From: Nakazawaea peltata
Lineage: Eukaryota > Ascomycota > Pichiomycetes > Alaninales > Pachysolenaceae
Direction: 5' to 3'
Length of the DNA stretch: 64,000 nt
Assembly: GCA_001599355.1 (NCBI GenBank)
Contig: BCGQ01000002.1
Coordinates: forward strand, 385,554 to 449,553
The notes under the pieces are model-generated. The model saw only the letters and a list, made by a program, of their open reading frames with translations. It made no database searches and was not told the DNA's origin. Each line of letters opens with the position of its first letter. Positions within the stretch are counted from its first letter, which is position 1. Below, piece after piece: positions 1 to 9,194 of the stretch. The position numbers and the translations under genes are program-made.

Positions 1-115
1 AAGTTCACTATAGAAAATGACATTTTTCGCTCGGGTTTTATGCACTGTCATAAGAAAAAGAAACGAGAACGAAGCTTGCTTGATTTCCAAGCCATGGTCA
101 TCGCCTTGCTCCAAC

Positions 116-123
116 TATATAAA
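116..123 (+). promoter_or_regulatory. TATA box of the SFK1-like gene
   Basis: The sequence TATATAAA lies about 95 bases upstream of the ATG at 218, a usual distance for a yeast TATA promoter. The rest of 1-217 shows no coding region. Confidence 0.6.
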
Positions 124-217
124 GTGAGAGCTTGTCGTCCAACCTTTGCTCTGTACGGCTTTGATCAGTATCTAAGTTAGATTATAGACCCTTGAAAGTA
201 TATTTGCGGTTCTAGAA

Positions 218-994
218 ATGAAATTCTCCTCATTGTTCCAATATTGGGAGATTCCACTCGTTGCCTGCTTTGTCTGGTATGGTATGTTAATCCTGATGTT
301 GGCCTGTTGGTCCTTCCAAGGTCATCCTATTTATTGGTTCATGGATGTCGAACAGTTCCCTGTCTACATCAGTGATATCGGTGCCACCAACTTACAACCT
401 TTGTTCATCTCATGTGCCGGTTTCCAAGGTATCTGGTTCTTGTTGAGTCTCATTCTGGACAAATGGTTACGTCACAAGGGTAAATTGCTCCCATACAAGT
501 CGGTGCATGCTAAAAGATTGGGATGGGCTGCAATTGTCTTCTGCATTATTTCAATGTTGGGTATTTTGCTTTGTTCTATCTTCAAGACCAGTAAATATGG
601 TACCGTACATCTCTCAATGGTTGGAATCTTCCTTGTGTTTGCCTTCCTTCTTTCGGTCTGCAACTGTTCACAATATTTCATTCTTTGGAAAGCTTATCCT
701 CAAGAGAATGTTCTTGGTGGAAAAGTTAACAGATTCTTACTTAGTGCTATCATTAAACTTATTTGGATAGCTGTTGCCATCGGTTGTTCCCTTCTGTTTG
801 GTCTCACCATGGACAGTAATGCCAGTATCTCCGCCGCATTCGAATGGACCTTGGCCTTCTGGTACGGTGTCTTACTTTTCTGTTTTGCATTCGACTTATC
901 ACCAATTAGAAAAGATTACGATTTCACCTATGAAGATAAAGACTTAGATGTTCCTACAAACTACGGTGACGAATCTACTGTCCTGAACGTCTGA
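218..994 (+). CDS. SFK1: Frag1/DRAM/Sfk1-family membrane protein
   Basis: A 258-residue polytopic membrane protein with about six hydrophobic segments. The early loop YISDIGATNLQPLFI is the signature of the Frag1/DRAM/Sfk1 family. In S. cerevisiae Sfk1 is a plasma-membrane protein that works with the phosphatidylinositol 4-kinase Stt4 and affects lipid asymmetry. The acidic, hydrophilic C-terminal tail (about residues 225-258) probably faces the cytosol. The ATG at 218 is preceded by a TATA box and the reading frame is uninterrupted. It converges on YAF9, with only 26 bases between the two stop codons. Family assignment is firm; equivalence to Sfk1 rather than another family member is an inference. 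Confidence 0.8.
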   Translation: MKFSSLFQYWEIPLVACFVWYGMLILMLACWSFQGHPIYWFMDVEQFPVYISDIGATNLQPLFISCAGFQGIWFLLSLILDKWLRHKGKLLPYKSVHAKRLGWAAIVFCIISMLGILLCSIFKTSKYGTVHLSMVGIFLVFAFLLSVCNCSQYFILWKAYPQENVLGGKVNRFLLSAIIKLIWIAVAIGCSLLFGLTMDSNASISAAFEWTLAFWYGVLLFCFAFDLSPIRKDYDFTYEDKDLDVPTNYGDESTVLNV

Positions 995-1020
995 TATTTT
1001 TATATATTACATACACATCA

Positions 1021-1728
1021 TTAATCTACATTTCCTATAACAAGTGTATTCTTCTCCAGTTCCAACTCTTTTAAACGAGCCTTCTCCTCTTCCAATTCCT
1101 TCAAAACTTTAGTGGTAGCTAGCTGTAATCTGTCGATCTCATCTTGTTCCAATTGTCTAGAGAATGGATTCGATTTTGTGGATTTCACAGGAAGTAACAG
1201 ACGAGGCACCGATGTCAACACCTCAAACATCTTGTCAGTAGGTTCATTGAATACCAACTCATCATAAAATATACTCTCCACAAGTTTGTTATTATTTAAC
1301 ATCTCATCTTTCATATTTCCATTGCCAGAAATGGCCCCAATACCACTACCAGGGAACAGCTGATAAGGATGTAATCTCAAATGGTGGAATATGCTGATAT
1401 TCTTCTCGCCACTTTCGGTGACAAAGAAGATCTTGATATTGATTTCAAATTCACCCCAACCTGTCTCTGTGACTTCGAATGGAGGAGCCTCGATCGACCT
1501 TGTCAGATTCGGATATGTGTCATGCAACTTGAATACCACTTTTTTAATCATATACGAAAGATCCAGCCCAGTAGGATCCCTCACAAACACGGTCCAATTA
1601 TGAGTATGATCAGGATTCACGTCTGGAGGACGGATAGCGCCGATGGGTGTCAGAGAGTTTCCATAAATGATGGGGCGTGTTATCGAAAGCCCTTTCACTC
1701 TTCTGCTATTTGTTGATGGAGGAGCCAT
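1021..1728 (-). CDS. YAF9: YEATS-domain protein Yaf9
   Basis: This 235-residue protein matches Yaf9, the YEATS subunit shared by the NuA4 acetyltransferase and SWR1 remodelling complexes, which binds acylated histone H3. The YEATS domain spans about residues 14-130 and contains the hallmark stretches VVFKLHDTYPN, APPFEVTETGWGEF and HHLRLHPY. A charged segment rich in E, K and L at about 195-230 forms the expected C-terminal coiled coil. Length is close to that of the S. cerevisiae protein. It is divergent from TFC7 across a 249-base shared promoter; the S. cerevisiae orthologue (YNL107W) likewise neighbours the TFC7 paralogue YNL108C. Confidence 0.95.
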   Translation of the reverse strand: MAPPSTNSRRVKGLSITRPIIYGNSLTPIGAIRPPDVNPDHTHNWTVFVRDPTGLDLSYMIKKVVFKLHDTYPNLTRSIEAPPFEVTETGWGEFEINIKIFFVTESGEKNISIFHHLRLHPYQLFPGSGIGAISGNGNMKDEMLNNNKLVESIFYDELVFNEPTDKMFEVLTSVPRLLLPVKSTKSNPFSRQLEQDEIDRLQLATTKVLKELEEEKARLKELELEKNTLVIGNVD

Positions 1729-1977
1729 GTTTGACTTGTGTTGCAGCTGTGTAGTCCTTTCACCTGAACTGTCTCTATTTGAAGAGAGTTTGAAGGTTTC
1801 GATTTGAGCGGTGCTGAGCCGGTGTGATTGTGTGAATGTGCACGACCTTTACTCCTTTTCCCTTTTTGGACTTTGTGACAATATACACTACCATCAACAT
1901 GTGACGGCCTGGCCAAACTGCATTTGCAAACAAAAGAGTTGGATGGGTTGAGGAACATACAGAGCACCAAACTGATA

Positions 1978-3548
1978 ATGACTTTAAAGACTATTTACAT
2001 TGCTAGACACGGATACAGATCAAATTGGCTTCCTCCTCCACATCCTCCATGTCCTACAGGTATCGATTCCGATCCACCTCTTCTGCCTCATGGAGTAGAT
2101 CAAGCGGTAGATTTGGGCAATTACGTCCTGGGATTTGAGGAGTCTGAACGGCCCCAGATGCTTTTCTCTTCGCCGTTTTATCGTTGTATTGAGACAGTGA
2201 CTCCGATGTCCAAGAAATTGGGTCTTAAGATCCATCTTGAGCGTGGTATTGGTGAGTGGTTCAAAAGAGACCGTGGAGTTCATCCAAGTCCCGCAGACTA
2301 TGACGTGTTGTCCAAGTTTTTCGAGAACTTGAACAGCGAGTACCCTTCCGACCAGCATGTAGTGCCTAGTTCTGTGGGTGAGAATGAAGATGAGATCCAC
2401 GAAAGATGTCGTATCTTCCTTGAGAAATTCATCCCCTTCATCAACAAAGAATACCCTCAAATCGAGAGAATCATTTTGGTCACCCATGCTCTGACTAAGA
2501 TCGCTTTAGGTATGAACTTGTTAGGATACGATTCTCCCCGTGATTTATTAGAGGAAAAGCATATCATTAATGGTGAGAAGAGGCTCAATGCTGCTGCTTG
2601 TTCTATCGACAAGTACGTACTTGAAAATGACAAATGGAATATCGTTATGAATGGTAATGTTGATTTCTTGCCTCAAGGAGGAGAGATGAATTGGAATTTT
2701 GGTAAGTTTATTGTATTGACACTCTATATTTCTCGCATACTAACCCTATTTAGCCTACGGATTTGAAGCCGGTTCAGATGAAGATATCAAACTGAGACTG
2801 CTGGAGCTGCTGCTGAAGCTGGCTGCCAGTGAAGAATTCGACGTAAGTAAGAACAAATTATGATTTGCTTTGACCCTTTGTTTAGCTGTATAGATTTTCA
2901 ATAGATCTTTTTAATGTTACAGAGGCATCCGGCACTATGAGATCTGAATACTAACGGGAACAGGAAATTTATGTCACAGTTGAGATCCCCTCCAACCAAC
3001 AAATGGTGTCTTCCAATTTGTCCAATGCCTCTCAGTACTATAATCGAGTATTAATTGAGGAATTGTCCAAATCGGGAGGATCACATGACGCAGGTGCGGG
3101 GATACTTGAAAAGAAACGAAGAGATTCCATCGATGGGTCAAATGGGAAACCTGGGTCTGGATCTGGATCTGGCAGTTTGGGTTCCAATTTATATAACCAT
3201 AACACTATGCAATTCTCAGGTTTAGAGACAGATAAACCTTTAGTGGCTATAAATCAGCAATTATATCAAGGAGAGTATCGGAAGTTGAATGGTACCGAGT
3301 TGGTGATAGACGATTTCGGTAAAGTAGTCGCTAAAACTAAAGACCGTATTTTCTTATATAAGAGTGAATTGGATAAGTCGGATACCACTGGCCTGGAGCT
3401 GGTTGATTCGAAGCTGGGAATTGGTGAGGATGAGAAACTGAAGAAGGAATTACTCAATGAGCTTCCTGAGTCCATTGCTAAAAGTAGAAACCTGAATTTG
3501 ATCAATAGGTTAATGGAGCTGAAGAAAGCTTCAGAATCTCTTAATTAA
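1978..3548 (+). CDS. TFC7: TFIIIC subunit tau55 (histidine phosphatase fold), three exons
   Basis: Exons 1978-2701, 2754-2842 and 2964-3548 join in frame to 465 codons. Intron 1 (52 nt) runs GTAAGT...TACTAAC (2738-2744)...TAG; intron 2 (121 nt) runs GTAAGT...TACTAAC (2949-2955)...CAG, with only eight bases from branch site to acceptor. The N-terminal half is a histidine phosphatase domain with the RHG motif (His11) and a second His in VTHALTK (His170). Exon 3 holds the conserved C-terminal part (DKPLVAINQQLYQGEYRKLN) that in S. cerevisiae tau55 contacts tau95 in the TFIIIC tauA lobe at tRNA genes. Exon 2 contains eight CTG codons; read as Ala they give an alanine-rich linker rather than a leucine-rich one. 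The first ATG in the frame is 1978; the frame is open further upstream but has no ATG. Confidence 0.93.
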
Positions 3549-3845
3549 TATATATAATATAAGGCTTAAGGAAGTGAGTATTTTGTAGGGATGAAATGTG
3601 AGGAGTTTGCATAGGAATGAGCTCAAGACTGACGTATATGATTACCATGTACATAGAATGAGATAAGTAATGCTCCCCAGATCAGCCTACCTTCACCTCT
3701 CCGACCTCCATCCCCACTACCCACCCCCATTTTCAACATCATAACACCAACACCCCCTTTCCTCACCCCCTCGCGCATTTTCACCTTTTGCGCAACTGAA
3801 AAATTTACTGCCTGACTCACCTTTTGATGAGATGTAGAGCCAGCA

Positions 3846-4576
3846 ATGAGTGAAATTAAACAGTTCAAACATCCATTGTTGGAGTTCTTAAAAGACAAGA
3901 AGTTCGTATTGGCTTCAACTTCGATTAGAAGATTGGAAATTCTCCAACTTTTGAAGATTCCAAACCTTGAAGTGGTGGGTTCCAATTTCGAGGAAGATTT
4001 AGATAAGTCAAAATACACGCCCGATGAATACGTGGTAGAGACAGCTAGAGGTAAAGCCTTAGAGGTGTGGGAAAGACTTGTAAGTATGCATTCAGATTGG
4101 AATATGGATCCAGTTTACTAACTGCAATACAGAAATCTCAAGCCAGCGGAGATTATACCCAGATGCCCCACGTCTTGTTATCGGCAGACACGGTAGTAGA
4201 GTGTAACGGGCGTATTTTCGAGAAACCCAAATCTATACAGGACAATATTCAGAGCATCAAATATATCAGGGATTCCGGCATTGATCAACGTGTCCTCACC
4301 GGAATGATCATCTTAGTACACAATGGAGACGGAACTTATAAAATCACCGAACATTTGGAGGTGGCCGCCATCACTATGGACCCAGATTTAAGCGATGAGT
4401 TGATCGAGTTATACTGTGAGACTGGTGAAGGGATGGGGGTAGCAGGTGGGTACCGGATCCAAGGATACGGGTCATTATTTATGAAAGAAATTCGCGGCGA
4501 TTACTACAATATTGTCGGTTTACCCTTCAGAAACACCTTCATCACCTTGCTGAAACTGCTCGGTATCCCCTTCTAA
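3846..4576 (+). CDS. Maf-family nucleotide pyrophosphatase (YOR111W-like), two exons
   Basis: Exons 3846-4079 and 4133-4576 give 225 residues. The 53-nt intron has donor GTAAGT, branch site TACTAAC and acceptor CAG, in phase 0. Maf motifs are present in order: LASTSIRRLEIL near residue 25, SADTVVECNGRIFEKP after the splice junction, VLTGMIILVH, and YRIQGYGSLFMKEIRGDYYN with NIVGLP near the end. Maf proteins hydrolyse non-canonical or modified nucleoside triphosphates and act as house-cleaning enzymes. The S. cerevisiae orthologue YOR111W lies next to TFC7 (YOR110W), as here. The catalytic role is by family and no substrate can be read from sequence. Confidence 0.9.
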
Positions 4577-4630
4577 CCCTCCACCGACCCGATGACCCCC
4601 TCGATTTGAGTAGTGCACAGTGCTCTAATC

Positions 4631-4697
4631 TGAAAATTTTTAGGGGAAAATTTTTTTACTGTATAAAATTTTTCCCTAAGCGCCAGAGATGAGATGG
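4631..4697 (+). promoter_or_regulatory. RRPE and PAC elements of the NOP15 promoter
   Basis: Three copies of the A4-T4 type RRPE motif (TGAAAATTTTT at 4631, GGAAAATTTTTT at about 4645, AAAATTTTT at about 4665) are followed by a PAC-like GATGAGATGG at 4688-4697, about 50 bases before the ATG. In yeasts these two motifs mark ribosome-biogenesis genes (Stb3 and Dot6/Tod6 sites), which fits NOP15. Confidence 0.65.
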
Positions 4698-4744
4698 ATT
4701 AAGTAGATCTTAAGGGAGTATAGAAGTAATTTATATAGACCGAG

Positions 4745-5596
4745 ATGGCTGTAACGAGACTGAGAAGTAAGACCAGACCTAGCAGTAAGAGTGGGACTCC
4801 ACAAAAGCTGAAAAGATCCACACCTTCTGGAACTCCTGTCAAGCTGAAGGGCACTCCTTCCAAATCACCAAAGCTGAAGGAGACTGTTGAGGAAGTTGAG
4901 GTTGAAGAAGAAGAGGTATTTGAGTTACCAAGTGATTCTGATTCCGAATCTGGTTCTGATGACGAGGCTGATGTACTGGAATTAGAGGACAGTTCTGAGA
5001 GTGAAGATGACGAGGCTAAGAGCGCTAAAGAAGAGTTCAAGTCTAAGAAAGAACAGATCGAAAAGGATATCAAGAAGATAATGAGTCATGAGGTTAAGAC
5101 AAGTTTGGCCAATGCCAAGGGATCCAATAAGAATGATAGCAAAAAGAAGAAGAGCAAGACCGGAATAATCTATATTGGTAGATTACCTAGAGGATTTGAG
5201 GAGTATGAATTGAAGAAGTATTTCGAGCAATTTGGATCTATCTTGAACCTCAGAGTCTCCAGAAACAAGAAGACCGGTAACTCCAAACATTATGCATTCA
5301 TCGAGTTTGAGAACTACGAAGTTGCCAAGATTGCACAAGAGACCATGAATAACTATTTAATCTTTGGTCATATCGTCAAAGTCTCCTTGTTATCCAAGGA
5401 ACAACACCTGCATGTTGAGTTGTTTAAGAATGCCAATGTCAAGTTCAAGAGAATTCCTTGGATGAAGATCAGCAAGACTCAAAATGACAAGCCAAAGAAG
5501 CTCGAAAAATTGCAAGAATTACAGAAGAGAAGTGAGAACAAAAAGGCCAAAAAGTTGCTGAAATTGAAGGAATTGGGAATAAATTACTCTTTATAA
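4745..5596 (+). CDS. NOP15: Nucleolar RRM protein Nop15
   Basis: This 283-residue protein has an acidic/basic low-complexity N-terminus (residues 1-135, with Lys/Ser/Pro and then Glu/Asp/Ser runs), one RNA recognition motif at about 138-217 (IIYIGRLPRGFEEYEL as RNP2, KHYAFIEFENY as RNP1) and a basic tail containing FKRIPWMK. That arrangement is Nop15, a pre-60S factor that binds near ITS2 and is needed for 25S/5.8S rRNA maturation and for cytokinesis. A purine-rich leader and the RRPE/PAC block lie just upstream. In S. cerevisiae NOP15 (YNL110C) also lies beside CYB5. Confidence 0.92.
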   Translation: MAVTRLRSKTRPSSKSGTPQKLKRSTPSGTPVKLKGTPSKSPKLKETVEEVEVEEEEVFELPSDSDSESGSDDEADVLELEDSSESEDDEAKSAKEEFKSKKEQIEKDIKKIMSHEVKTSLANAKGSNKNDSKKKKSKTGIIYIGRLPRGFEEYELKKYFEQFGSILNLRVSRNKKTGNSKHYAFIEFENYEVAKIAQETMNNYLIFGHIVKVSLLSKEQHLHVELFKNANVKFKRIPWMKISKTQNDKPKKLEKLQELQKRSENKKAKKLLKLKELGINYSL

Positions 5597-6132
5597 TCCC
5601 AAGGATGTACATTTATAGTTAAGACATTTAGAATTGAATATTGAATTTGTAGATGGCTGAAGAGCTAGAGGGAGTAGGGTTAGCAAAATACGAATTTGCG
5701 GGATGCACACGATTCACGATTGTATTATGTAAGCATTGACTAAATCGGTTTTTAGCCGACAGATGGCTTATACCGGACGGAAATAGATGATTTCGGGAGG
5801 AATTTTCACGTCAAATCCAGCACCTCCCTGTGTAGTAATCGATGTCATCACGTGATCCTATCTATCTGCCCTCAGTTCACCTCCTACCCCCCTTCCATCC
5901 TCTCTTCGCTTTTCCCGATCCGGAAAAAAGTTCCCACATCTCGTCGTTTAGAAAATTTGTGCAATGAAATCGCTTCTTTTTGTAAGAAATCACCAACATT
6001 TCGTACTCCGCTCAGAACAAGACCCAGATCAGCGGCTCAACAAAAAGAGAAAAATTTTCCATACGAGGAGTTATCAGTCGATATAAACACGGTATTGGCA
6101 AGCACAAGTCTTTATAGAGCAGATATCAAAAC
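5597..6132. other. NOP15-CYB5 intergenic region
   Basis: There are 536 bases between NOP15 and CYB5. A GAAAAATTTTCC motif at 6049-6060 lies 73 bases before the CYB5 ATG. A 162-codon open frame crosses the right half into CYB5 but has no family features, and its end is a shadow of the CYB5 frame. Confidence 0.5.
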
Positions 6133-6504
6133 ATGTCCAAGGTATTCACATTTGAAGAAGTTGAGAAACATAACACCACCGACGATTTGTGGATGGTCAT
6201 CGACGGAAAGGTCTACGATTGTACCAAGTACCTTGACGAGCACCCAGGTGGAGAAGAAGTCATTGTTGATTGTGGTGGAACCGATGCTACTGGTCCATTT
6301 GAAGATATTGGACACTCTGACGATGCCAGAGAAATCTTAGCCGACTTACTTATTGGAGAGATTGATCCATCTTCCAAGCCATCTGGTGCTTCATCCTCTT
6401 CTGCCACTACTTCCGCCGATTCTGAGGGTCTGAGTCAATTGCCATTGATCTTGGCCGGTGTTGTGGTGTTGGCTGCTATTGGTTACTATGTTCTGACCAA
6501 CTAA
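6133..6504 (+). CDS. CYB5: Cytochrome b5
   Basis: A 123-residue protein with the cytochrome b5 heme-binding domain at residues 3-78: the HPGG loop carries axial ligand His37 and DIGHSDDAR carries His61. A Ser/Ala/Thr-rich linker leads to a single C-terminal hydrophobic segment (about 99-120, [15 protein letters not shown]), so it is tail-anchored in the ER membrane. It supplies electrons for sterol and fatty-acid modification. Length and layout match S. cerevisiae Cyb5 (YNL111C). Confidence 0.97.
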   Translation: MSKVFTFEEVEKHNTTDDLWMVIDGKVYDCTKYLDEHPGGEEVIVDCGGTDATGPFEDIGHSDDAREILADLLIGEIDPSSKPSGASSSSATTSADSEGLSQLPLILAGVVVLAAIGYYVLTN

Positions 6505-7204
6505 TTACGAGTATAGACCATCGAATCGATGTGTGGAGCCCTAGCTTTCATATCAACTCAACAACGAGAGAAAATTATATACAAGGGATACTTAACTGTT
6601 ATCTCTAGAAGGATCATTAATCATATCATAATTAGGGACATCATATTGCAGAGTGGTTGATCCACTGATCATTATTGTTTCGTTAGGTTAACCTTTTTGT
6701 CGTTTTGGTGTGTTTGATCTACCATTCATTGATTTAAGCTTAATTATATAACACTTTTATCGGGCAAAGTACCGGTACAATATATTTATTATTATACTAC
6801 GAGCTGTAGATAAGGATTAGTGGAGGGGAGGAGTGATAGGGGAATAATTTTTGGGGCGAACCATGGAAATTCTTTGACAATTGAAGACGTAGTTCCTGAC
6901 TCGTACATCTGACCCGGCCCGACTCTCACTTGACAGTCTGACCGTCTGACAGTCTGACCGTCTGATCCCTCACCCACCATCGTCCACCCCCATTTTCCCT
7001 CTTTTTATCCCCCACCGCGCACCCTCCACCTCACAGGCCAGCGCACCCTGCCAGGCATCCCTATCTTTCCAGAGCAAACTACGAAATTCATTGACGCGCG
7101 CTGTCGCCCTCGCCCTTTAACTTAACCGCTGAAAAATTTTGTGCAGCCTACAGCGACTTTTACCGAGATCTCGAACGGAACAACCTTTCAGTGATCGAGC
7201 AACC
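6505..7204. other. CYB5-UPF0652 intergenic region with a 16-bp tandem repeat and RRPE
   Basis: About 700 bases. GACAGTCTGACCGTCT occurs twice in perfect tandem (6932-6963). A perfect RRPE, TGAAAAATTTT, lies at 7130-7140, 65 bases before the next ATG. The frame upstream of that ATG is open but lacks an earlier ATG. Nothing else recognised. Confidence 0.5.
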
Positions 7205-9034
7205 ATGGCGGAAGAACTGAAAAAAGCTGTTTTGAAGCAGATCTTGGATGGCGCCGATGCCGAATCCCTCGATATCGACATGGGAATCGATAATCCAGCC
7301 GACCAATCTGCTCAACCTGCCACCAACGGAGACGCCGAAGATGATGACATCAATTTCTGTATCGAATGTAGGGATATGCCTACCGAGATTTATTGTCATG
7401 GATGTGTAGAGAATTTCTGCAAGCCGTGTTTCCAGATGATCCACAAGAACGGTAAGAGAAAACAACATAAAACCGAGGATGTCAAGAGCCATTTACTGGC
7501 GGAGGCTGTCAATGAGTCTGAGAGGGGCAAGAGAGGAGCTGAGGAGATGGAAGGAGACGCCGAGAACGATCAAGATCCCGAAGAAGATGACAAACTCACT
7601 TCTAATGGCTCTCAAATGAGCATAGAGCAGCAAATCATGGCCGGTATCAAGAGACAAATCAAGTATATCCCCATGAGATTGACTCATGAAGAAAGAAAGC
7701 TACTTAGATTATTACAAGCACTGTTAAATGTGTCAGAATATACCGATAAAATCGATATTTTGTCGTATACTTCGAAACTGAGAAGAATTGTTCTGCAGTT
7801 GAAGGAGATTTGCTCCATTTTGATCGGGTTGACCATCTCTTCTGACTTCAAAGCAGGTACTCGTTTGATCGATGATAAAAATTTCGAGGATAATGAGGAA
7901 TTTTTCCAGAAAATCTTTGAGATTGGAAGACGTTACAAGATTATGAACCCTGAATCTCTCCGTGACAGTTTCGGTAAGTTAATGTATATGGTGATGGATT
8001 CCCGTTTGCCAGAGATTAAAGATCATATGGGATTCGATCTTTTCTCTCCTATTAAGACAGTTCAAAGTTACATTGAACTGACGGAACCTTCAGCTCTTCT
8101 GATGTTCGATGATATCTTGATCTGTAATGCTACACTGTCTATATCCCCTGAAGGGAAATCCCGTATGCAGATCAATAGAGAAATCAAACTGAAGGAAAGT
8201 CTGGTAAAGAAAATATCCGAGAGATATTCCAATAAGAAGATCTCCAAAGATGATATCTGCCAAATCTTATACTCTGTTGGTGATTTCAATGCCTATGTTA
8301 GTGCCAATAGAAAGCCAATTCTTAGAATGTTAAAGAGATTGGAATTATTTGAGAATGTTGCTGACTCCAGACACAAATTGAATATCCAATTCGGTACTAA
8401 TGGTGCTCGTTTGACCCATGATCATCAAAAACAATTCCAATACGTATACCAATCGTTACAATTATGGTCACTTATCCAGCGTGAGATGATCAGACTCTGG
8501 TCTTTGCTGGATGAAGATTTACTCCTGCCTAGTTTATATAGATTACAAGACACAGGGCAAGGGTTGAATAGAGTCAAACCTTCTCCTCAGGTCTCCAGAT
8601 ACATGTACAAAATCTTGGATGAGTGTCAAAGACAAGCTAAACAGTGGATCGGGTCAAGTGTCGTCCATTTAGGTGACTACACGGTTCCAAATTCGTTGTT
8701 TTTCTTGGATAAATATATCCAAGTTCCAAGAATCTTGATCCCAATTGACTCTGCTTTAAATAAATTAGACGAGTTATACGCCGATCCTAACATGAAGAAC
8801 TACATTGACCTGGAATTTGGATCTCTTGCTGAATTAGAGGTCACTATCTTAAGAGATTTCTTCCGTTACGCCTTCGATGGAAGTGGTACTAACGATTTCT
8901 ACTCAAGTGGATCATGTATAGACGGTAGATTGACTAGTGCATGGAATTGGGCCAACGTCGTTCATAAAAAGAAGTATTATAAGATCTTCCTTCTCACTGG
9001 GTTTATTGGGTTTAATGGTAGTGAAGGATTTTAA
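7205..9034 (+). CDS. UPF0652 family protein with B-box zinc finger
   Basis: A 609-residue soluble protein. After an acidic N-terminus, a B-box-like zinc finger lies at about 49-93 (CIEC, then CHGCVENFCKPC, then HKNGKRKQH), followed by an acidic spacer and a long helical domain that fills the rest. The sequence resembles the UPF0652 family known from fission yeast, filamentous fungi and Dictyostelium; I know of no S. cerevisiae orthologue and no established function. The start is the ATG at 7205 in a good context (ACCATGG); there is no earlier ATG in frame. It is inserted between CYB5 and CEX1 in an otherwise conserved gene row. Domain call is secure; family name is from memory. Confidence 0.75.
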   Translation: MAEELKKAVLKQILDGADAESLDIDMGIDNPADQSAQPATNGDAEDDDINFCIECRDMPTEIYCHGCVENFCKPCFQMIHKNGKRKQHKTEDVKSHLLAEAVNESERGKRGAEEMEGDAENDQDPEEDDKLTSNGSQMSIEQQIMAGIKRQIKYIPMRLTHEERKLLRLLQALLNVSEYTDKIDILSYTSKLRRIVLQLKEICSILIGLTISSDFKAGTRLIDDKNFEDNEEFFQKIFEIGRRYKIMNPESLRDSFGKLMYMVMDSRLPEIKDHMGFDLFSPIKTVQSYIELTEPSALLMFDDILICNATLSISPEGKSRMQINREIKLKESLVKKISERYSNKKISKDDICQILYSVGDFNAYVSANRKPILRMLKRLELFENVADSRHKLNIQFGTNGARLTHDHQKQFQYVYQSLQLWSLIQREMIRLWSLLDEDLLLPSLYRLQDTGQGLNRVKPSPQVSRYMYKILDECQRQAKQWIGSSVVHLGDYTVPNSLFFLDKYIQVPRILIPIDSALNKLDELYADPNMKNYIDLEFGSLAELEVTILRDFFRYAFDGSGTNDFYSSGSCIDGRLTSAWNWANVVHKKKYYKIFLLTGFIGFNGSEGF

Positions 9035-9194
9035 TAAACTGCTCCTCAATATTTTACATCGTAACACCAATCAAATTCTCCCCTTTTTCGCATCGTAACA
9101 CCAACGCAGATCACTAACAAAAAAACACGTCCTCAAGAGGTGACCCAAACGAGCTTGACAGCTAGGAAGGTAGCCAGCCAGAAGTGAAGATAGC

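Noticed and set aside
5852-6340. 162-codon frame over the CYB5 leader
   Set aside because: It overlaps CYB5 in another frame; its composition is leader-like.
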